DNA of 45,295 bases. Source: an uncultured Oribacterium sp. Lineage in GTDB: Bacteria; Bacillota; Clostridia; Lachnospirales; Lachnospiraceae. The notes below the pieces were generated by a model, which saw nothing but the letters and a program-made list of their open reading frames with translations, was not told where the DNA came from and did not search any database. The position numbers and the translations under genes were made by a program. Positions 10,103-18,907 of this stretch are shown here, piece by piece. Numbering within the stretch: the first letter of the stretch is position 1; every line of letters begins with the position of its first letter. Location: the NCBI GenBank assembly GCA_900770445.1, contig CAAGKO010000075.1, positions 1 through 45,295 of the forward strand, in the 5' to 3' direction.

Positions 10103-11671
10103 ATGAGGACACGACATTCTCTGCGCCGCGCACTGGAGAAGACGCTGCGGCCATTTCTACAGAAGCTTCGACAGCAGGCACAGGCGACCCCTGTCGAGAT
10201 TCGTAAGCAGATGCTGCTCTGTATCAGTGCCTCCCTGCTCCTGACGATCCTGGTATTTTTTCTGGGACTTCAAGACGGCGTGCTGAAGGAGGGCTTCTGC
10301 CTTCCGCGAAGCGGGTATGGCGGGTCGAAGCAGTATATCACGCTGGAGGTCTCCGGGCTCACGGAGGGTACATCGGTTCCGCTCGATATCACGGTCAGTC
10401 CGAAGCGCTACACCGAGGAGGAGGCGGATGCTGTCTTCCGTGAGATCTATGACCAGCTCGAGGAGCTCGTGGTCGCGGAGGGCGAAAGCTTCGCAAACCT
10501 CCAGCACGATCTCCGTCTCATGACGAAGCTTCCGAAGTACGGCGTGCAGCTCTCCTGGGACTTCTACCCAGAGCTCGATCCGGCGCTCGCCGCCGGTTCC
10601 GTGCCGCAGGATGCGGATGCTCCGGCGGAGGCAACGGGCGAAGGCGAGATGCCGCTGGGCGACGATGCGCCGGCAGAAGCATTGGCCGAAGGCGAGGCAG
10701 TGACCGAAGATGCGGACGCCACGGCGATCACCATGGCCGAGCAGCGGGAAGCCGCGCGGGCCTACTACCGGAAGTACCGTCACCTGATGGACAGCGACGG
10801 CACGCTGCATAACGAGACGCTGACACCCGGCACCGTGGTGACCGGCTATCTGTCTCTCATCATGAGTACGGACATCGTGCCGACGAGTACCGACGGAGAG
10901 ACGAAGTATCTGAAAACGCAGTATCACTCGGCACCGTACCGGATCTATGTCGGTATCGTCCCACGGGCGCTGTCCCGCTATGAGTCCCTGCTGCTTCAGC
11001 TGCAGCAGGCCATCACCACGGAGGACGAGGGCAGTCTCGGCGAGAATATGCTCTCCCTGCCGACGGAAATCGACGGACAGCGCATCTACTACAGTGAGCA
11101 CGAGGACCGGTGCTATCTTCTGCTTCCGCTGCTCGGCGTCATCGCCGCCATGGCCATCTATATGCGCCAGGGGCAGGCACGCCGGACGGAAAAGAAGCAG
11201 CGGGAGGCGCTCCTGATGCTGGACTATTCCGAGCTGGTATCGAAGCTCATGGTCTACATCGGTGCCGGTCTCACAGTCCGCAATGCCCTGGAAACCATCT
11301 CACAGCACTTCGACGCGCTCATCGCACGCGGCATCAAGGAGGACCGACCGCTCTACCAGGAGCTCCGCACGATGGTCATCCAGTTCCGGCGCAACATGCC
11401 GGAATCGGAGATCTATCTTTCGTTCGGACGGCGGGTGAACCTGAAGCCATATACGAAGCTCGTCAGTCTCATCGAGCAGAACCGTATGAACGGTGCACGG
11501 AATCTTCGCGCCATGCTGGAGCTTGAGATGGAGGACGCCTTCGAGCAGCGGAAAACGACGGCCCGGCGCCTCGGCGAGGAGGCCGGCACGAAGCTGCTGC
11601 TTCCGCTGTTTATCATGCTCGGCATCGTGATGATCATCGTCATCGTGCCGGCCATGAGTGCTCTCGGGTGA
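10103..11671 (+). CDS. tadC: TadC-like pilus platform protein with large external domain
   Basis: 522-residue T2SF family protein, much longer than a usual TadC of about 300 residues. The first membrane segment is at about 37-57 (CISASLLLTILVFFLGL). About 280 residues follow (58-336) before the second membrane segment at 337-355 (CYLLLPLLGVIAAMAIYM). Because they lie between two membrane spans they are probably outside the membrane; they include an acidic Ala/Glu/Asp-rich linker near 165-205. The conserved T2SF domain (LMVYIGAGLTVRNALE) and a terminal membrane helix (LLLPLFIMLGIVMIIVIV) complete the protein. GAGGTG lies upstream of the ATG, two bases after tadB. Function of the inserted domain is unknown. 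Confidence 0.88.
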   Translation: MRTRHSLRRALEKTLRPFLQKLRQQAQATPVEIRKQMLLCISASLLLTILVFFLGLQDGVLKEGFCLPRSGYGGSKQYITLEVSGLTEGTSVPLDITVSPKRYTEEEADAVFREIYDQLEELVVAEGESFANLQHDLRLMTKLPKYGVQLSWDFYPELDPALAAGSVPQDADAPAEATGEGEMPLGDDAPAEALAEGEAVTEDADATAITMAEQREAARAYYRKYRHLMDSDGTLHNETLTPGTVVTGYLSLIMSTDIVPTSTDGETKYLKTQYHSAPYRIYVGIVPRALSRYESLLLQLQQAITTEDEGSLGENMLSLPTEIDGQRIYYSEHEDRCYLLLPLLGVIAAMAIYMRQGQARRTEKKQREALLMLDYSELVSKLMVYIGAGLTVRNALETISQHFDALIARGIKEDRPLYQELRTMVIQFRRNMPESEIYLSFGRRVNLKPYTKLVSLIEQNRMNGARNLRAMLELEMEDAFEQRKTTARRLGEEAGTKLLLPLFIMLGIVMIIVIVPAMSALG

Positions 11672-11789
11672 GCACGGCCATCTGTATTTATCATCGTACC
11701 GAACTATCTATCTGCGTGGCATCCCGTCCCGGCGTATGGCCGGAAGGATGCTACGCCCCACACGAGGCGAGGCCTCAGGAGGAAAAACC

Positions 11790-12098
11790 ATGACAACAAG
11801 CTTCACTATGTTCCCAACTGCTTCCGGCATCCTGCTGCCGCACGCGATGCTCGACACGGTCTTCGGTGTCCTGCACCGACTGTATGATCAGTTCCTGTTT
11901 GCCTGGATGCTGTTCATCGCGGGCTGCCGGAAGCGCCTGCGTGCACTGCTCCAGGATGATTCCGGCATCGGTACCATCGAGCTCGTCCTGATCCTCGTCG
12001 TACTGATCGCGCTCGTCCTGATCTTTAAGGATCGTATCAAGGCGCTTCTCAATGACATCTTCGATCAGATTGAAAGCTCCGCAACCAGCGTGTACTGA
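11790..12098 (+). CDS. flp: Flp-type prepilin
   Basis: 102-residue major pilin candidate. The class III signal is SGIGTIELVLILVVLIAL: cleavage after Gly59 would leave Glu at position +5, followed by the hydrophobic polymerisation helix and a short amphipathic tail. The start at 11790 is set by AGGAGGA (11777-11783). The resulting 59-residue leader is much longer than the ~20-30 residues usual for Flp prepilins and itself contains a hydrophobic stretch (LYDQFLFAWMLFIAG). Internal ATGs give shorter leaders but lack ribosome binding sites. The gene's TGA overlaps the next ATG by one base. Substrate of the A24 peptidases in this locus. Confidence 0.85.
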   Translation: MTTSFTMFPTASGILLPHAMLDTVFGVLHRLYDQFLFAWMLFIAGCRKRLRALLQDDSGIGTIELVLILVVLIALVLIFKDRIKALLNDIFDQIESSATSVY

Positions 12099-14191
12099 TG
12101 AAACGGTACAGGACGCAGGGCCCGGCGCACCCGAAAAGCGAAGGTCGACGCACGGCGAAGGCTGAACGTACAGCACAGTGCACGCAGGGCTCGGTCACCG
12201 TGTTTCTCGCACTTTCCTTCGCGATGATCGCTGCGCTGCTGCTCACCATCGTGGAGTCCTGCCGCACCGTCTCCGAGCGCCTGTTCTGGCAGGTGGCGGT
12301 GGACAGCTCCATGGAGTCTCTCTTCTCACAGTTCCACCGTCCACTCTGGGAAAACTACCGGATCTTCGGACTGCAGTACTGGACGGACGAGGATCTCTCG
12401 GAGGAGTTCTATGACTTCATGAAACCCTACCTCAGCGCCCGGGACCTCTTCCCGGGCAGCATCCGGGAGGACGGTGTCTCCTTCCTGGAGCATGTGCATG
12501 TCACCGAGGGGATCAGCTTCGAAGAGGAGGTGCTGGAGTATATGAAATATGGACTTCTGGACTCCCTGATCAGCTTCGCGGGCAGTGACTTTCAGGAGCA
12601 GGAGATCGTTGAGGAGCTGGAAAAGGTATTCCGCCGTGCGGACGAGTCGAAGGAAATACGGGAGCTGCAGCGAAGCTATCAGCTCGATACGAAGGATCTG
12701 AAGGCGGTCGAGGATGCCATCGCTCAGGTGGATGCCGCCACGCGCAGTGCGGAAGCCGCTCATCAGGAGGCCTGGAATGCACTCCGGCGGGAAGATCCGT
12801 ACGACTTCTACTCTGCGAAATACTCCTTCACCCGCGCGCTTACTGAGCTTCAGCATGCGGTTACGCGCTATACGAAGGCGGCGGATCAGCTCGCGAAAAA
12901 GGTCGCCGCGCTCCGCGCAGACTTTGACACCCGCTCGGCTTCCCTCTCCGAGGAGGGACGGCAGGCGATGGAGGCGGAAATCTCCGAATATGAAAACTAT
13001 GTTTCCAGAAGTGGTGAGGTCCGCGCAGAGATCGAAGCGATGCCGGCGAAGGCGGATGCGCTCATCGCGGAAGCGGATCGCGTCGAGCAGGATGTCGATG
13101 ACTTCGAGGAGTGGCTGGCGGATGCCATCGCGGCTGCATGGGATGACGACGAGGAGGACGAGCCGGACTTTTCCTATGAGATACGGCGCTTCTACCGGAA
13201 TGCCGCTGCGGACTGGCACAGCTTTTCACTGATTCACTATGGTGGCGAGCTGTCGAGGATCAATGCGAAAAACAAGGCCCTGCTCGATCAGATCAGTGAT
13301 CTGCTGCAGGGTAATCTGCTCTCGCTGGTGCTGCCGGACGGAGTCACGCTTCCGTCGAACACCGCCATCCATGACCGCTCGCCGGCATTCCCGGCGGATT
13401 CCACGGCCCATCCAGTGGAGATCGCCATCCTCGGCGAGTATGCACTGAAGTTCTTTCACTACTACCATCCGGGCGAAACGCCGAAGGAGCAGCTGCCACC
13501 GAGTGGCGCGCAGGCGCTCGAGCTCGAGTATCTGCTCGGCGGCGAAAGCAGCGACTATGAGAATCTCTCGGAATATGTCACGAAGCTCGTCGCTCTCCGG
13601 GAAGGCATGAATCTGATCTACCTCTACTCGAGTCCGGAAAAGCGAAACGAAGCCCGGCTCTTCGTCACGTCCTTTCTCGTCGCTACGGGAAACCCGGCGC
13701 TGATTTCCGTCTTCACCTTTTTCGTCCTCGGCATCTGGGCACTGGTTCAGGCGATTCAGGATGTAAAGACCCTGCTGTCCGCCGGACGCGTGCCGCTCTT
13801 TCATGATCACAGCAGCTGGTCCGTCGACATCTCCGGTCTTCTCCGTTTCGGAGAGCACCCGTCTGCGAGCGCGGATACCCGTAAGAAGGGACTTTCCTAT
13901 CGGGATTATCTTCGGGCGTTTCTGCTCGGCGAAGGCCTTCTCGACCAGGCAGAGATCAACCAGCGGATGCTGAGCCGGATTGAGAAAAATATCCGGCAGA
14001 TCGGAAAGGATCCGGAAACCGGCTTCGCCATCGATGAATGTCTCTATGCACTCGAAGCCACGGTCCGCCCGGACACACGGCATGTCATGTACAGCACCGG
14101 TATCCTGCAGATGGTCGCCGATACGGTACCGACCATCGACTACTCGATGGAAATCAGCAGCTACTACAAGTATCGAAACGATACGCAGTAA
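12098..14191 (+). CDS. DUF5702-like Tad-locus membrane-anchored protein
   Basis: 697-residue protein. A basic N terminus leads to GSVTVFLALSFAMIAALLLTIVESCR, a single pilin-like membrane anchor. A very long extracellular part follows, with helical, coiled-coil-like segments (about 180-360, rich in Ala, Glu and Lys), a strongly acidic patch (DDDEEDEPD) and a second hydrophobic region (ISVFTFFVLGIWALVQAI, about 525-545). The start overlaps the pilin stop by one base. Size, anchor and position match the DUF5702 proteins that accompany Gram-positive Tad loci, whose function is not known to me; a pilus-associated or tip structural role is a guess. Confidence 0.75.
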   Translation: MKRYRTQGPAHPKSEGRRTAKAERTAQCTQGSVTVFLALSFAMIAALLLTIVESCRTVSERLFWQVAVDSSMESLFSQFHRPLWENYRIFGLQYWTDEDLSEEFYDFMKPYLSARDLFPGSIREDGVSFLEHVHVTEGISFEEEVLEYMKYGLLDSLISFAGSDFQEQEIVEELEKVFRRADESKEIRELQRSYQLDTKDLKAVEDAIAQVDAATRSAEAAHQEAWNALRREDPYDFYSAKYSFTRALTELQHAVTRYTKAADQLAKKVAALRADFDTRSASLSEEGRQAMEAEISEYENYVSRSGEVRAEIEAMPAKADALIAEADRVEQDVDDFEEWLADAIAAAWDDDEEDEPDFSYEIRRFYRNAAADWHSFSLIHYGGELSRINAKNKALLDQISDLLQGNLLSLVLPDGVTLPSNTAIHDRSPAFPADSTAHPVEIAILGEYALKFFHYYHPGETPKEQLPPSGAQALELEYLLGGESSDYENLSEYVTKLVALREGMNLIYLYSSPEKRNEARLFVTSFLVATGNPALISVFTFFVLGIWALVQAIQDVKTLLSAGRVPLFHDHSSWSVDISGLLRFGEHPSASADTRKKGLSYRDYLRAFLLGEGLLDQAEINQRMLSRIEKNIRQIGKDPETGFAIDECLYALEATVRPDTRHVMYSTGILQMVADTVPTIDYSMEISSYYKYRNDTQ

Positions 14192-14281
14192 GCGGCCTGC
14201 TGCGACATCGTTCGGCTGAAAGCCTACGGTATGCGCCGTACACCTGCACCCGAAACATTGACCACTGACAAACCTGCGGAT

Positions 14282-14305
14282 GATTCCGCTGCACTGCAGC
14301 GAATC
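14282..14305. other. Strong intergenic hairpin before the TadE-like gene
   Basis: The 15-base palindrome CGCTGCACTGCAGCG (14287-14301) is flanked by GATT/AATC, giving a compact stem in the 138-bp gap between the DUF5702-like gene and the TadE-like gene. It has no T-run. It may modulate mRNA stability or the ratio of the two proteins. Confidence 0.45.
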
Positions 14306-14329
14306 ACATAAACTCATCTGAGGAAACGC

Positions 14330-15214
14330 ATGAAACAGGAACGAAGTACCCTGCCCCGGCACAAGTCACACTCCAGGTACCATCACCGGGCATCGGAATA
14401 CAAGAAAAAACTGAATACACTTCTTCTGACGCCATGCCGCTCCTCCCTCACCGTGGAGGCTGCGCTCGCCCTGACCCTCGTGATCCTCGCGAGCGTCGTC
14501 CTCATGGTGCCCATGCTGATCCTGAACCATCAGCGAAATGCATCCCTCGAGATGCATGAGAATGCACGCCAGATGGCGAAGCAGAAATATGTCGAGTACT
14601 ACCGCGCGAAGGATGGCAGTCTCACCCTCGATCAGGATCTCCTGAACAGCGGGGAGACCGTGCTCACCGCCCTCGCCCTCGGGCATCAGATCGCCCAGCC
14701 CGGCATGCAGAACATCGATCTCTTCTCCGATTCCGAAATCACGAAGGATACCGTTCGCTATATCGCAAACTACGACGCGGTTCTGCCGTTTTCGGTACTC
14801 GGACTCGACCATCTGTCGCAGCAGGTCGTCGTCAGCCGCCGTGCCTGGATCGGCGCGAAGGGCAACCGCTGGATGGAAAATAACGGCGGGGAGACGGAAG
14901 ACGATCCCATCGTCTATGTCAGTACCCGCGATACCGATGTCTACCATACCACACGGGCCTGCTCCTATCTCACCCATGACATCCTGGAGGCCCGGGGTGA
15001 AGACATGCGAACGCTCCGAAACAAATTCGGTGGAAAGTACAGCCCCTGTGCCACCTGCCGCCCGAACCTCACCATGCCGACCGTCTACTATACCCTCGCG
15101 GCACGCAGCTATCATACGACGCCGAGCTGTCGTACCATCTCCAGCAACGTGCAGGAGATGAAAAAATCCGAAGCCGAGTCTTATGGAAAGCATGGCTGCG
15201 TCCGCTGCGGATAA
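14330..15214 (+). CDS. TadE-like pseudopilin with duplicated His/Cys metal-binding motif
   Basis: 294-residue protein. Residues 38-66 hold a TadE-like pilin helix (SSLTVEAALALTLVILASVV) with Glu five residues before the helix core. The C-terminal 100 residues carry two related units. Unit 1 has YHTTRAC then CATC: His206, Cys211, Cys240, Cys243 (H-x4-C-x28-C-x2-C). Unit 2 has YHTTPSC then CVRC: His262, Cys267, Cys290, Cys293 (H-x4-C-x22-C-x2-C). Each resembles the small zinc-binding module seen in Ada-like and some secreted nuclease proteins (YH..C...PC..C). GAGGAA lies upstream of the ATG. It probably sits at the cell surface as a minor pilin; metal binding is inferred from spacing only. Confidence 0.8.
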   Translation: MKQERSTLPRHKSHSRYHHRASEYKKKLNTLLLTPCRSSLTVEAALALTLVILASVVLMVPMLILNHQRNASLEMHENARQMAKQKYVEYYRAKDGSLTLDQDLLNSGETVLTALALGHQIAQPGMQNIDLFSDSEITKDTVRYIANYDAVLPFSVLGLDHLSQQVVVSRRAWIGAKGNRWMENNGGETEDDPIVYVSTRDTDVYHTTRACSYLTHDILEARGEDMRTLRNKFGGKYSPCATCRPNLTMPTVYYTLAARSYHTTPSCRTISSNVQEMKKSEAESYGKHGCVRCG

Positions 15215-15332
15215 AGAATTCTCGATGTATAAATGAGGAATTCGCTTCCGCTGGCACCCTCGTCATCCACACTGTATTTTATGATTGATTACGTAGTATA
15301 TAGCGAAGAATATCGCTGAGGAGAAAACCGTG

Positions 15333-15866
15333 ATGCACTGTTCGACCTGTCTCTTTTTCATATATGCACTGCTCTGCATCGCGTTCGATCTCCGGAGCCG
15401 CAACGTGCCCCTGATGATGCATCTTCTGTTCATGCTCCCCGGGTTGATCATATTCGAAAATCAGCTCCATGGTGCGTTTCAGGCCTGTGCGCTCACCGCG
15501 CACCAGATGGTACCCGATACTTTACCGGATACTTCATCCGCTGTGCTTCCGCGCTGGCTTCCGATCCGGACTGCACTGCTTCCACTGCTGCCGGGGCTCC
15601 TGGCTCTGCTGCTCAGTAAGCTCACACGAGAAGCGCTGGGCCTCGGCGATGCACTCTTTCTGCTGATCGCCGGTCTCTATGTCCCGATGCGCTCGATGCT
15701 TCTGCTCCTGCTGTCCGGTATCCTGGTCGGCTTTCTCGTAAGCGCCGTCCTGCTCATCTATGGCCATATCCACGGCCGGAGCATGCGAAACGTACGCTTC
15801 CCATGGATTCCCTGCACACTGCCGGCGCTCTGCGCGATCGCTTTTGCACAGTTCCCGCTGGTCTGA
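15333..15866 (+). CDS. A24 prepilin peptidase, second copy
   Basis: 177-residue integral membrane protease. The two catalytic Asp motifs are FDLRSRNVP near the N terminus and GLGDALFLLIAGLY (GxGD) near residue 108. Several hydrophobic segments surround them. AGGAG (15319-15323) precedes both GTG at 15330 and ATG at 15333; I prefer the ATG. With the peptidase at 6418 this makes two A24 enzymes bracketing the pilin genes. The proteins diverge strongly, so this is not a recent duplication. Confidence 0.85.
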   Translation: MHCSTCLFFIYALLCIAFDLRSRNVPLMMHLLFMLPGLIIFENQLHGAFQACALTAHQMVPDTLPDTSSAVLPRWLPIRTALLPLLPGLLALLLSKLTREALGLGDALFLLIAGLYVPMRSMLLLLLSGILVGFLVSAVLLIYGHIHGRSMRNVRFPWIPCTLPALCAIAFAQFPLV

Positions 15867-16002
15867 TCCCGTTTCCCATGTAGCGCCTCTCGCTGCTTCC
15901 GGCAGGAAACTTATTTCATCCACCCAATGACACATCGCATCCAGTCTATCCCTGGATGCCCTGCATCATCTACTGAACACGTTTTTACATTTAGGAGTTC
16001 CC

Positions 16003-16242
16003 ATGTATACCATCGAAGCTGCCTATATCTTTTCCATCATCCTGCTGGTCATCGGAAGTCTCGTCACCAGCGCCATCAAACTGCAGTCAAAAATCAATGG
16101 CTTCACACGTTCTGCGCTCGAAACAGAGGTCAACAGCCATCTTCCGGATGGCGCGAAGGATTTCCAGCCGGAGGATTTCATCCGCATGGTCACCCTTTTT
16201 GAACAGGACATCGATCCAGCCGAAGGAGAACAACATGAATAA
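16003..16242 (+). CDS. Small pilin-like membrane protein without a leader
   Basis: 79-residue protein starting MYTIEAAYIFSIILLVIGSLV. The Glu at position 5 and the hydrophobic helix after it mimic a mature Flp or TadE pilin, but no leader lies before them: the preceding bases carry AGGAG (15991-15995) directly upstream of the ATG. The remaining 50 residues are hydrophilic. It overlaps the next gene by eight bases and lies inside the Tad locus, so a role as a minor pilin or assembly factor that bypasses the peptidase is plausible. No known family was recognised. Confidence 0.7.
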   Translation: MYTIEAAYIFSIILLVIGSLVTSAIKLQSKINGFTRSALETEVNSHLPDGAKDFQPEDFIRMVTLFEQDIDPAEGEQHE

Positions 16243-17572
16243 ACCGATTCTGGAGCGTATGTCCTACGAGCATAATCTCCGTCACAGTCACATGCATATC
16301 AGCGCACAGTCCGTGGACCCGCAGTCCTATGAGCTAAAGCTGCTACGCGAAACGAGCGTCCCGGATACGCTGCCCCTCTCGATCCGTCCGGATGCGGAGG
16401 ATCCGGCTCAGGCGACCCTTGAATATGAGGTTTCCGGTCTGGAATCCATGGCAAGCTACTACGCGAGTCGAAAGCTCCGCTACCTGGCCCTCGCACAGCT
16501 CATGGAGAACATCCATGGCCTGCTCGGGCATCTCGAGGAGTATTTCCTCCCGGAGGATATGGTGCTTCTGGATCCATCCGTAATCTTCTACAATCCGGAA
16601 AAGGAAAGCTGGATCTTCACCCTCGTGCCCGGCTACAGCAGTTCCTTTCATGAAGCCCTGAAGGCACTCATCGCCTGGCTTCTGAAGCGAATCGACTATA
16701 ACGAGGATCGCGTCGTCGTTCTGGCGTATACCCTCTATAACGAATCCCTCAAGGAATTTCTCGTGATGGAGAATCTTCTCCGCATCTGCCGGCAGAACAT
16801 CGAGCGTGAACGCATGCTTCAACTGGAACGAGGCGGTGGCCGTGCATCCGCGCCGGCTGCCTCATCTTTCGGAGTAGGTAGCCGGGCCTCTGTGCAGGCT
16901 TCTGCTTCCGGTTCGTTCAATGCAGACGACCGGCATACAGATGACTCCGCACCACGCCCACGCATGATTTCCACCGATGGCATCTTCCGCCCGATCGACG
17001 CCGGCCTTTCGGAGACGGCAGCAGACGCTGCTCCGCGATCGGCGATGCCCGCGCAGCCATCTTCTGCAGCGCCTGACAACATCCGCTTCCCATCCGATTA
17101 TGGTGAAGACGAGTACAGTAAGACGGTCAGAAAGCTGCAGGTGCACACGCCAGGCGCTGCCCCTGCGTACGAACATGACGCATCTCTCTGCACGAATTAT
17201 GCAGGCTTCGATGATCCTGCGCTCGACGGTGTCAGCGTATCCTCACTGGTTCCGACCCCGGAAGTGAAACGGTGTTTTCCACTTTTTCGTCGCCGGAAAG
17301 ACGGGAAATCCGAGAAAGCAGAACGACGAACGAAAAAAAATGTGGAGAAATCCACACTGAAGGAAGCACTGTCCACCGAACAGAATCAGAGCGCCTTTAA
17401 GGCGAAGACCCTGCTCTCCGTCGCCCTCATGATTCTCCTCCCTTTCCTGATCTGGTTCCTGAAGGGCGGGGTCGTCCTCCGTCGCATGCTCCCACTGGTA
17501 CTGGCACTCGAAGCCGGCATCCTCGTCGTCATCGCCCTCGATTACCTGATGGCGAAGCTGCCGGATGACTAG
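16235..17572 (+). CDS. DUF6382-like membrane protein of the Tad locus
   Basis: 445-residue protein. The N-terminal ~190 residues (SYEHNLRHSHMHI, YYASRKLRYLALAQLMENI, FYNPEKESWIFTLVPGY) resemble the DUF6382 domain found beside Tad genes in Lachnospiraceae. A low-complexity linker rich in Ala, Ser and Pro follows (about 200-300), then a basic stretch and two C-terminal membrane helices (TLLSVALMILLPFLIWFL; LVLALEAGILVVIALDYLM). Many relatives carry a C-terminal FHA domain; none is visible here. AAGGAGAA precedes the ATG, which overlaps the preceding small gene. It ends the locus before a strong terminator. Function unknown; the N-terminal domain probably faces the cytoplasm. Confidence 0.72.
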   Translation: MNKPILERMSYEHNLRHSHMHISAQSVDPQSYELKLLRETSVPDTLPLSIRPDAEDPAQATLEYEVSGLESMASYYASRKLRYLALAQLMENIHGLLGHLEEYFLPEDMVLLDPSVIFYNPEKESWIFTLVPGYSSSFHEALKALIAWLLKRIDYNEDRVVVLAYTLYNESLKEFLVMENLLRICRQNIERERMLQLERGGGRASAPAASSFGVGSRASVQASASGSFNADDRHTDDSAPRPRMISTDGIFRPIDAGLSETAADAAPRSAMPAQPSSAAPDNIRFPSDYGEDEYSKTVRKLQVHTPGAAPAYEHDASLCTNYAGFDDPALDGVSVSSLVPTPEVKRCFPLFRRRKDGKSEKAERRTKKNVEKSTLKEALSTEQNQSAFKAKTLLSVALMILLPFLIWFLKGGVVLRRMLPLVLALEAGILVVIALDYLMAKLPDD

Positions 17573-17585
17573 CGAAAACACACCA

Positions 17586-17634
17586 AAACAGCCGTTGCCT
17601 GACTGGAGAACACTTCGTCAGACAACGGCTGTTT
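17586..17634. terminator. Bidirectional terminator, tad locus / pepT
   Basis: An 18-bp stem with one G-U pair (17586-17603 with 17617-17634) lies between two convergent genes. It starts AAACAGCCG and ends CGGCTGTTT, so it offers short T-runs on both strands. Confidence 0.85.
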
Positions 17635-17637
17635 ACA

Positions 17638-18861
17638 TCACTCAGCGATTCGCTTCGCAATCTCTACAAGGATCTCCGTGGTTTTCTCCAGCGATCCTGC
17701 CGGGATGAACTCGTACTTTCCGTGGTAGTTGTAGCCACCGGTGCAGAGGTTTGGGCATGGAAGGCCCATGTAAGAGAGGCGTGCGCCATCGGTGCCTCCA
17801 CGGATCGGCACGACCACCGGCTCGACGCCACAGGCACGCATCGCTGCCTCCGCAGTGTCGATGAGGTACATGCACGGCTCGATCTTTTCCTTCATGTTGT
17901 AGTAGCTGTCCTTGATTTTACATACGACGGTACCCTCACCGTACTTGCGGTTAAGAAATGCCGCTGCATCTGTGAAGAATTTCTTCTTCTCTTCAAACTT
18001 CGTGCGGTCATGGTCACGGATGATGTACTCCATCTTTGCTTCCTCGACACCACCACTCATCCCGTCGAGATGGTAGAAGCCCTCATAGCCCTCGGTATAC
18101 ATCGGATTCTCAAACGTCGGCAGCAGGCTCTGGAATTCCATGCCGATAAGCAGCGCGTTCTTCATCTTGAGCTTCGCGCTGCCTGGGTGAATGCTGACAC
18201 CGTGAATCGTGACCTTCCCGGAAGCGGCATTGAAATTCTCATACTCAAGCTCGCCGAGCGCTCCACCATCGACGGTATAGGCGATGTCCGCACCGAAATC
18301 CGCAACATCGAAACGATCTGCACCCCGACCGATTTCCTCATCCGGTGTAAAGCCAATGCAGATTTCTCCATGCTTTATCTCCGGGTGTGTCAGAAGATGT
18401 TCCGCCATGGTCATAATCTCTGCGATGCCCGCCTTATCGTCGGCGCCAAGCAGCGTCGTACCATCCGTTACGATCAGATCCTCTCCCTTAAGTCCCGGAA
18501 GAAATGAAAAATCCGCTACCTTCATCACGATCTGCTTCTCTTCGTTCAGGACGATATCTCCGCCGTCATAATCCTGCACGATCCGCGGCTTTACATTCGC
18601 TCCGCTCAGCGCCGGCGAGGTATCCATGTGCGCGATGAAGCCGAGCACCGGTACTTTTTCATCGGTTGTTGCCGGAATTCGTGCGAATAAGTACCCATAC
18701 TCACTCATACGTACATCCGAGGCCCCCAGCTCGATGAGTTCCTGTCGCAGCTGCTCCGCAAGTACCAGCTGCTTCGCTGTACTCGGGCAGCTTTCACTCG
18801 CTTCATCAGACTCTGTATCGTAGCTGACATAATTCAAAAGCCGGTCGATTGCTGTTTTCAT
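17638..18861 (-). CDS. pepT: Peptidase T (tripeptide aminopeptidase)
   Basis: 407-residue dinuclear-zinc peptidase of family M20B that removes the N-terminal residue from tripeptides in the cytoplasm. Motifs: HMDTSP (first metal His and Asp), DGTTLLGADDKAG (bridging Asp), TPDEEIGRG (catalytic Glu pair), TVDGG, and the C-terminal GGTDGARLS and YNYHGKYE. Length is that of the family. A ribosome binding site-like GAAAGGATC lies upstream of the ATG. It follows a terminator on the same strand and so is probably transcribed alone, although the next gene upstream is another M20 peptidase. Confidence 0.95.
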   Translation of the reverse strand: MKTAIDRLLNYVSYDTESDEASESCPSTAKQLVLAEQLRQELIELGASDVRMSEYGYLFARIPATTDEKVPVLGFIAHMDTSPALSGANVKPRIVQDYDGGDIVLNEEKQIVMKVADFSFLPGLKGEDLIVTDGTTLLGADDKAGIAEIMTMAEHLLTHPEIKHGEICIGFTPDEEIGRGADRFDVADFGADIAYTVDGGALGELEYENFNAASGKVTIHGVSIHPGSAKLKMKNALLIGMEFQSLLPTFENPMYTEGYEGFYHLDGMSGGVEEAKMEYIIRDHDRTKFEEKKKFFTDAAAFLNRKYGEGTVVCKIKDSYYNMKEKIEPCMYLIDTAEAAMRACGVEPVVVPIRGGTDGARLSYMGLPCPNLCTGGYNYHGKYEFIPAGSLEKTTEILVEIAKRIAE

Positions 18862-18907
18862 AAAATGATCCTTTCTTCTTCATTTTCAGATTTTCTTTAC
18901 CATGAAT

